The position numbers were made by a program, and so were the translations under genes. Under the pieces are notes generated by a model, which saw only the letters and a program-made list of their open reading frames with translations, was not told where the DNA came from and did not search any database. A DNA stretch of 64,000 nucleotides from Zeimonas sp032027205 (GTDB lineage: Bacteria > Pseudomonadota > Gammaproteobacteria > Burkholderiales > Burkholderiaceae_E): NCBI GenBank assembly GCA_032027205.1, contig JAVSMN010000001.1:1364001-1428000 (forward strand), given 5' to 3'. Numbering within the stretch: the first letter of the stretch is position 1; each line of letters opens with the position of its first letter. Positions 59,010-64,000 of the stretch are shown here, one piece after another.

Positions 59010-59519
59010 ATGATCTCGCTCGATCGCGCCGACCTGCAGCTGCTCGACGCACTGCAACGCGACGGCCGCGCGACCAACCCGGCGCTCGGCGAGCGCGTGC
59101 ACCTGTCCGCCTCGCAGGTCAGCCGCCGCATCCAGCGTCTCGAAGAAGCCGGGCTCATCGACCGCTGCGTGACGCTGCTGCGCCCGGAGCGCCTCGGGCT
59201 CACCGTGATCGCCTACACGCGCGTCTCGCTCGAACGGCACGGCGAAGCGCAGAACGAGGACTTCAACCGCGCGGTGCAACTGCTGCCCGAGGTGCTCGAG
59301 TGCTACTCGGTGACCGGCCCCTACGACTACCTGCTGCGCATCGTCGCAGCGGACCTCGCGGCTTTCGCGCAGTTCATGCTCCACAAGCTGATGCGAGTGC
59401 CGGGCGTGCGCGGCGTGGAGTCGAGCGTAGTGCTGCAGGAGATCAAGCGGACCACCGAGTTGCCGCTCGATCAGGCGCAGCTGCCTTCGCCAGCACTTCC
59501 TGCAGCCGATCGGCGCTGA
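59010..59519 (+). CDS. Lrp/AsnC family transcriptional regulator
   Basis: An amino-acid-responsive regulator of 169 residues. The AsnC-type HTH (residues about 5-60) reads LDRADLQLLDALQRDGRATNPALGERVHLSASQVSRRIQRLEEAGLIDR. The RAM domain includes LLPEVLECYSVTGPYDYLLRIVAADL and GVRGVESSVVLQEIKRTTELP. The ATG at 59010 is supported by the family N-terminus; an open upstream frame to 58818 overlaps iorAB. Its divergence from iorAB suggests it controls aromatic amino acid oxidation. The 3' end overlaps the histidine kinase gene by 77 nt. Confidence 0.92.
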   Translation: MISLDRADLQLLDALQRDGRATNPALGERVHLSASQVSRRIQRLEEAGLIDRCVTLLRPERLGLTVIAYTRVSLERHGEAQNEDFNRAVQLLPEVLECYSVTGPYDYLLRIVAADLAAFAQFMLHKLMRVPGVRGVESSVVLQEIKRTTELPLDQAQLPSPALPAADRR

Positions 59520-61401
59520 CCGGCTTCGTGAGGTGCGCCTGGAAACCGGCGTCGAGCGTTCGGCGGCGATCGCTCGCCTGTCCGTAACCGGTCATCGCGG
59601 CGACGTACAGAAATTCGCTCGACTGCTCACGCAAGCGCCGCATCACCGTGAAACCGTCGCCATCGGGCATGTTCAGGTCGAGCAGCACGATGCGTGGACG
59701 GAACGACTTCGCCACGCGAATACCGTCCTCGGCGCCGTAGGCGGCGCGCCCCTTCTGGCCCAGCAGTTGCAGCACCTGCACCATCGTGTCGGCCGAATCG
59801 CGGTTGTCGTCGATGACGAGCACGCGGTTGGCGATGGGCACCTGCGACGGCAGCTCGCCCTGCTCGGCCGCCGCCGGCGACACGGCCGCGTGAATCGGAA
59901 GTCTCATCGTGAAGACGCTGCCCAGCCCCCTGCCGGGGCTGGCGGCGCTCAGCGTTCCGCCGTGCTGCTCGACGAGCGTGCGCGCGAGGCTCAGCCCGAT
60001 GCCGAGCCCCTGCGCGGCCGGCGCGTCATCGGCGTCCACCTGCGAGAACAGCTCGAAGATGCGCTCGATCTCGTGCCGCGGAATGCCGCGTCCACTGTCG
60101 GCAACCTGGGTGACGCTATCGGGGCCGTCACGATGCACCTCGACGCGGATCTCACCGCCCTGCGGCGTATAGCGCACGGCGTTGTTCAGCAGGTTCTGCA
60201 GCGACTGCGCGAGACGGGTCGCGTCGCCGACCATCGGGATCGGCGCCTCGGGCAGCGACAGCGAGAGCCGCTGCTCGTGGGCCTGCGCGAGCGGAAGCGT
60301 CGCGTCGACGCTCGACTGCACGACTTCACGGTAGTCGAGTCGGCGCCTATCGAGCCGGATCTTGCCGGTGGCAATGCGACCGATGTCGAGCAGGTCGTCG
60401 ACGAGGCGGGTGAGCTGCCCGAGTTGCCGATCTATCACGTCGCGCACGCCGGTGAGCTGCTGCGGAAACGCCGTGTGCAAGCTGAGCAAGTTGACCGCAT
60501 TGCGGATCGGCGCCAGCGGATTGCGCAACTCGTGAGCGAGCATCGCGAGGAATTCGCTCATGCGCCGATTCGAGTGCTCGAGCTCGAGCAGGCGCTTCGG
60601 ATCGGTGAGATCGCGCACCACCAGCGCGTAGCCGCGTAATCCGCCCGAGGGGTCGAACACCGGCGTCAGCACCGTGCCCGCCCAGAACATCGTGTGGTCC
60701 TTGCGCAGGTGCCAGCGTTCGCGTTCGCTGCGCCCGTCGTCGAGTGCGCGCGCAAGGTCGCGCGCCGGTTCGCCGGCCGATACCTCGGTCGAGGTGTAGA
60801 ACATCGAGAAGTCGCGGTCACGCACGTCGCCCGCGTCGTAGCCAGTGAGCGCCGCGGCGCCCATGTTCCACGTCTGAATGCGGCCTTGCGGGTCGACGAG
60901 GAACATCGCGTAGTCCTTGACCGCATCGATCAGCAGGCGCACCTGCTCCTCGCCCCGGCGCAGATCCTCCTCGTGGCGTCGGCGCTCGGTGAGATCGCGC
61001 GTGACCTTCGCGAAGCCGACCAGCGCACCGTGACCGTCATGCAACGCCGTGATGACCACGCTAGCCCAGAAACGGCTGCCGTCCTTGCGCAGCCGCCAGC
61101 CCTCGTCCTCGAAGCGACCATGTCGACGCGCGGCGCGCAGTTCCTGCTGCGGCCAGCCGGCGCCGATCGCTTCGTCGGGATAGAAGGTTTCGAACGAGCG
61201 CCCGATGATCTCGTGCGCCTCGTAGCCCTTGATCCGCTGCGCGCCGGCGTTCCACGTGACAACGCGCCCCTGGGTGTCGAGAAGGAAGATCGCGTAGTCC
61301 TGGACCGACTCGACGAGCAGGCGGAACCGATCCTCGCCGAGGCGGGCGATGTCGGCGCGATTGGTCGGCGCGCCTGCGTCGGCAACGTTGCGGTCGGTCA
61401 T
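59443..61401 (-). CDS. PAS-PAS hybrid sensor histidine kinase with receiver domain
   Basis: A soluble two-component kinase of 652 residues with no membrane helix. It has PAS/PAC domain 1 (about 25-140, FRLLVESVQDYAIFLLDTQG), PAS/PAC domain 2 (about 150-265, IDAVKDYAMFLVDPQG), HisKA with LAMLAHELRNPLAPIRNA (phospho-His), HATPase_c with LQNLLNNAVRYTP and GLGIGLSLARTLVEQHGG, and a C-terminal receiver with VLLDLNMPDGDG (phospho-Asp). No separate response regulator is adjacent. Its C-terminus overlaps the Lrp gene in convergent orientation. Confidence 0.93.
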   Translation of the reverse strand: MTDRNVADAGAPTNRADIARLGEDRFRLLVESVQDYAIFLLDTQGRVVTWNAGAQRIKGYEAHEIIGRSFETFYPDEAIGAGWPQQELRAARRHGRFEDEGWRLRKDGSRFWASVVITALHDGHGALVGFAKVTRDLTERRRHEEDLRRGEEQVRLLIDAVKDYAMFLVDPQGRIQTWNMGAAALTGYDAGDVRDRDFSMFYTSTEVSAGEPARDLARALDDGRSERERWHLRKDHTMFWAGTVLTPVFDPSGGLRGYALVVRDLTDPKRLLELEHSNRRMSEFLAMLAHELRNPLAPIRNAVNLLSLHTAFPQQLTGVRDVIDRQLGQLTRLVDDLLDIGRIATGKIRLDRRRLDYREVVQSSVDATLPLAQAHEQRLSLSLPEAPIPMVGDATRLAQSLQNLLNNAVRYTPQGGEIRVEVHRDGPDSVTQVADSGRGIPRHEIERIFELFSQVDADDAPAAQGLGIGLSLARTLVEQHGGTLSAASPGRGLGSVFTMRLPIHAAVSPAAAEQGELPSQVPIANRVLVIDDNRDSADTMVQVLQLLGQKGRAAYGAEDGIRVAKSFRPRIVLLDLNMPDGDGFTVMRRLREQSSEFLYVAAMTGYGQASDRRRTLDAGFQAHLTKPVSADRLQEVLAKAAAPDRAATRWSA

Positions 61402-61492
61402 GGGGGGTGCGCGCCAATGGAGCAAGGCGCGTGCCCAGACCGAAAAGGGAGGCCGCGGCGCGCAATGGAAACGGCCGTGGCCACCGCAACGC

Positions 61493-61568
61493 TGGCGCGC
61501 CCGGCTGGGATCGAACCAGCGACCCCTGGCTTCGGAGGCCAGTACTCTATCCGCTGAGCTACGGGCGC
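61493..61568 (-). tRNA. trnR: tRNA-Arg (anticodon CCG)
   Basis: A 76-nt cloverleaf with encoded CCA. The acceptor stem GCGCCCG pairs with CGGGCGC. The anticodon loop is CTCCGAA with anticodon CCG, flanked by CTGGC and GCCAG. The T-arm is CTGGTTCGATCCCAG. It is transcribed away from the cation transporter gene. Confidence 0.96.
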
Positions 61569-61577
61569 GAGCCCGCG

Positions 61578-61583
61578 ATTGTA
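61578..61583 (-). promoter_or_regulatory. -10 element of tRNA-Arg
   Basis: On the minus strand TACAAT lies 9 nt before the mature 5' end of tRNA-Arg, so the primary transcript would start 2-3 nt before the tRNA. No clear -35 was seen. The position is typical for tRNA promoters. Confidence 0.5.
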
Positions 61584-61620
61584 GCCTGCCCGCCGGCAGC
61601 GCATGAGGCACGCGCCGGTT

Positions 61621-62571
61621 ATGCTCTCCCGCACTCCGATGCGTACACTCACGCCCCAGCAAGCGCTGCAGCTGTCGATCGCCGCCGCCGTCGTCACGAT
61701 CGCCCTTAAAACGGGGGCATGGTGGCTCACCGGCTCGGTCGGCTACCTTTCCGACGCGGCCGAGTCGATCGTCAACCTGATCGGCGCCTCCTTCGCGCTG
61801 GCGATGGTCTCGTATGCGCGCGTGCCCGCCGACGACGACCACCCCTACGGGCACGGCAAGGCGGAGTATTTCTCGGCAGCGCTCGAAGGAGCGATGATCT
61901 TCGTGGCGGCGGCCGTGATCCTGTTCTTCGCCGCCGAGCGGTTGATCAACCCGAAGGAACTGGGCCACCTGGGCCTGGGCACCGCGTTGTCGGTCGCGGC
62001 GAGCGTCGTCAATTTCGGCGTCGCTCGCGTGCTGTTGCAGGTCGGACGCGCCCATCGCTCGCTCGCGCTCGAGGCCGATTCACGCCACTTGATGACCGAC
62101 GTCTGGACGACCGCCGGCGTCGTCGTCGGGGTTGGGCTCGCCAGCGCCACCGGGCAAGGCTGGCTCGACCCGGTCATCGCGGCGGCGGTCGCACTCAACA
62201 TCCTGCGCGAAGGCTGGCACCTGATGCACCGCTCGGTGGGCGGGCTGATGGACCGCGCGCAGGACGACGACGAGGTCGCCCGCATCGAAAGCGTGCTGCG
62301 CGAACTGGCGCCTGCTCCGTGCCGCTTCGCGAACCTGAAGACGCGCGTCTCGGGGCCGGCGCGCTTCGCGCACGTCGACCTCTGGGTGCCGGGATCGTGG
62401 AGCGTGGCGCGCGCGCACGCGCTCACCGACGAGATCGAGGACGCGGTGCAACAGCGCACGGGCACCCGGCTGACGACGCACGTGGAGCCGATCGAGGAAC
62501 AGCCCCTGGCGGTTGCCGGCGAGGAGCGTGCCGAGGCGGTCGAGCCAGCCGCCGCGCGCGAGGGTCGGTAG
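61621..62571 (+). CDS. Cation diffusion facilitator family transporter
   Basis: A metal-ion/proton antiporter of 316 residues with about six helices and a C-terminal cytoplasmic domain. Metal-binding patterns are SDAAESIVNL in TM2 and HLMTDVWTTAGVVVG in TM5. HPYGHGKAEYFSAALEGAMIF covers the loop after TM2 and the start of TM3. Candidate starts are ATG 61603, 61621 and 61639; I chose 61621 because of the weak GAGG 12 nt upstream. The substrate metal (Zn, Fe, Co or Mn) cannot be assigned. The tail is acidic and Ala-rich. Confidence 0.87.
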   Translation: MLSRTPMRTLTPQQALQLSIAAAVVTIALKTGAWWLTGSVGYLSDAAESIVNLIGASFALAMVSYARVPADDDHPYGHGKAEYFSAALEGAMIFVAAAVILFFAAERLINPKELGHLGLGTALSVAASVVNFGVARVLLQVGRAHRSLALEADSRHLMTDVWTTAGVVVGVGLASATGQGWLDPVIAAAVALNILREGWHLMHRSVGGLMDRAQDDDEVARIESVLRELAPAPCRFANLKTRVSGPARFAHVDLWVPGSWSVARAHALTDEIEDAVQQRTGTRLTTHVEPIEEQPLAVAGEERAEAVEPAAAREGR

Positions 62572-62602
62572 CGCTCTCAGCGTGCCGGCGCGGGAGTGAC
62601 CT

Positions 62603-63316
62603 TCACTCCGCCCACATCACGCGCTGCACCGACGCCGGGAACACCGACAACCGGTTCTGCACCGCCTTCGCATCGCCCATCACGCGCTCGGCCGCGATGC
62701 GGGCGGCATCGAGCTGGCCTTCGGAGCGCACGGCGCCCCACAGCCAGGCGACACCGTCGGCGACGACGACGTTGACGAACGACGTGTCGAGCCCGGCACG
62801 GCGCATCTCGTCGTCGATGCGAGTACGCAGCGAACGATCGCCGCGCGCCCCTGCGGTCGCCGGCGGAGTCTGCGCGGGCGCCGACGCCAACCCTTGCAGC
62901 AGGTTCGCCCGGCTCACGATGCCGACCACCTCGTTGCCGCGCATCACCGGCACGCGCTTGATGCGACCGCGCTCGAGCAGCGCGGCGATCTCGGAGAGGC
63001 TCGCGTCCTCATCGACCGTCGTCACCTCGCGCGTCATCACGTCGGTGGCGCGCCGGCCGTGCGTCTTTGCGTAGTCGCGCACGCGCTCCTCGGTATCGCC
63101 GAACAGGCGCAGCCACCACGAGGGCTCGCGCTCGGTGCCGCTCTCGACGCGGCGAACGAGATCGCCTTCGCTGACGATGCCGAGCAGACGTCCGTCGGCG
63201 CCGAGCACCGGCACTGCGCTGATCCCGTGCCGCAACAGCAGCCGGGCGACGTCGGCCACCGATGCGTCCTCTGCGACGGAAATCACGGGCGTCGACATCA
63301 CGTCGCGGGCTTGCAT
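62603..63316 (-). CDS. Two-CBS plus BON domain protein
   Basis: A cytoplasmic protein of 237 residues with CBS1 (about 5-57, VMSTPVISVAEDASVADVARLLLRHGISAVPV), CBS2 (about 91-145, VMTREVTTVDEDASLSEIAALLERGRIKRVPV) and a C-terminal BON-like domain (about 162-230, LRTRIDDEMRRAGLDTSFVNVVVADGVAWLWGAV). CBS pairs usually bind adenosine nucleotides. Two CBS plus BON proteins are known in Burkholderiales with unassigned function. It is transcribed away from the RND pump. Confidence 0.87.
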   Translation of the reverse strand: MQARDVMSTPVISVAEDASVADVARLLLRHGISAVPVLGADGRLLGIVSEGDLVRRVESGTEREPSWWLRLFGDTEERVRDYAKTHGRRATDVMTREVTTVDEDASLSEIAALLERGRIKRVPVMRGNEVVGIVSRANLLQGLASAPAQTPPATAGARGDRSLRTRIDDEMRRAGLDTSFVNVVVADGVAWLWGAVRSEGQLDAARIAAERVMGDAKAVQNRLSVFPASVQRVMWAE

Positions 63317-63390
63317 GGCATTTCCTCGTCGATTGGATCGTTACGCGCCATCGTAGCGCCGACCGAGCAAGTGCGGAGCCGCCCGGCGCT

Positions 63391-63855
63391 TCAGTGCGCG
63401 TGCCCGGCCGCCGGATTTGCGGACGCCGCCGCGGTGGGCTCGGCGGCGAAGCGCGCCTGCTCGGGTTTCGCGCCGGGCATCGTGATCGAAACGACGACCT
63501 TCGCGTCGCTCGTCCAGGGGTAGGCGCCCGCGCCCTTCATCCGGTTCGCGCCGTCGGGTGCCAGCGGAACGCTCGCGCGTTCCTTGCCGGCGAGCACGTG
63601 CGCGACACCCTGCGCACCCTGCGTCGGCATCGGCGCACCGGCGTGGTCGGTGACATAGACGAGGAGCCTGCCCGCGGCGTTCGTCGACGCGGAATCACCG
63701 GCGACCAGCTCGTAATGGTAGGGACCCGCCATGCGCAGCTGGCCGCCGTTGGGCGCCTTCTGCGTGGCCAGGTAGGCATCGTCGTGCGCGAAAGCCGGCG
63801 ACGCGCACAGCGCGAGCAGCGCGGCGGAGGCGGCCAGGAAACGGGAGGGTTTCAT
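63391..63855 (-). CDS. Small periplasmic protein downstream of an RND efflux gene
   Basis: A 154-residue protein with a signal peptide at about residues 1-23 (ending PAFA-H). The mature part is hydrophilic and starts HDDAYLATQKAPNGGQLRMAGPYHYELV. It ends AAGHAH. I do not recognise a defined family. It lies 29 nt downstream of the RND pump gene on the same strand, so it is probably part of that metal efflux operon; His residues could bind metal, by inference. Confidence 0.75.
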   Translation of the reverse strand: MKPSRFLAASAALLALCASPAFAHDDAYLATQKAPNGGQLRMAGPYHYELVAGDSASTNAAGRLLVYVTDHAGAPMPTQGAQGVAHVLAGKERASVPLAPDGANRMKGAGAYPWTSDAKVVVSITMPGAKPEQARFAAEPTAAASANPAAGHAH

Positions 63856-63884
63856 CTGCGGGATCTTCCTCGAAATCGAACGGG

Positions 63885-64000
63885 TCAGAAACTCTCGGTG
63901 GTGCGTTGCGTGAGCAGCCGCTGCAGCGGCTTGCCGCCCCAGCGCCAGAACATCACCGGCGTGAGCAAGGTGTCGAGCAGCGTGGAGCTGACCAGGCCGC
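63885..64000 (-). CDS. RND heavy-metal efflux pump permease, C-terminal fragment (CzcA/CusA family)
   Basis: The last 37 codons of a large gene entering from the window edge. They translate to GLVSSTLLDTLLTPVMFWRW followed by GGKPLQRLLTQRTTESF and a TGA stop. The first part matches the last transmembrane helix of CzcA/CusA-type RND transporters (usually TLLTLLVVPALYxxF). Metal specificity cannot be judged. The small periplasmic protein gene follows after 29 nt. Confidence 0.8.
   Translation of the reverse strand, partial: GLVSSTLLDTLLTPVMFWRWGGKPLQRLLTQRTTESF

Overview
The window is a high-GC chromosomal segment from a betaproteobacterium, most likely of the order Burkholderiales. The evidence is the gene order tRNA-Tyr/Gly/Thr - tuf - tRNA-Trp - secE - nusG - rplK/A/J/L - rpoB/C, a PhaM-type polyhydroxybutyrate granule regulator, the rsmI/lpoA/yraN/diaA/dolP block, and a fused indolepyruvate oxidoreductase. 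No rRNA genes, prophage, insertion sequence or CRISPR array was found. The genus cannot be named from the sequence alone.

Bases 1-13200 (minus strand) hold the transcription/translation superoperon. A consensus-like sigma70 promoter (TTGACA, 17 nt, CATAAT) drives three tRNAs and tuf. tRNA-Trp, secE, nusG, rplK, rplA, rplJ, rplL, rpoB and a truncated rpoC follow. tuf carries five ambiguous bases, probably from merging two near-identical tuf copies, and is separated from tRNA-Trp by an unusual homopurine/homopyrimidine inverted repeat.

Bases 13247-26702 carry mixed housekeeping genes, mostly on the plus strand: phaM, a FIST-domain sensor protein, an HldE/RfaE2-type nucleotidyltransferase, birA with a repeat-bearing SPOR-like protein, a VanZ-like membrane protein, a [2Fe-2S] ferredoxin, an alpha/beta hydrolase, the peptidoglycan carboxypeptidase dacC, a D-amino-acid aminotransferase, ybeD and lipB. 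A complete TRAP transporter (dctP-dctQ-dctM) sits where lipA might be expected.

Bases 26839-36392 are the main accessory feature: an itaconate-degradation-like locus. LysR and VOC genes diverge from a minus-strand operon encoding an itaconyl/mesaconyl-CoA hydratase-like protein, acyl-CoA dehydrogenase, class III CoA-transferase, MmgE/PrpD protein, CitE-type (citramalyl-CoA) lyase and a methyltransferase. The gene content matches the Pseudomonas aeruginosa ict-ich-ccl (rip) locus. The adjacent TRAP system is a candidate dicarboxylate importer, and an AtuA-family gene converges on the locus.

Bases 36477-64000 return to housekeeping and envelope functions: an M48 protease and LemA; the rsmI/lpoA/yraN/diaA/dolP block; rlpA, a BtuF-like protein, dsbA, a SPOR protein and argS; acyl-CoA synthetase and GNAT genes flanking a perfect 17-bp palindrome; a TrkA-type potassium channel; cystathionine beta-lyase; the fused iorAB with a divergent Lrp regulator; an orphan hybrid histidine kinase; tRNA-Arg; a cation diffusion facilitator; a CBS/BON protein; and the C-terminus of an RND heavy-metal efflux pump with a small periplasmic partner.
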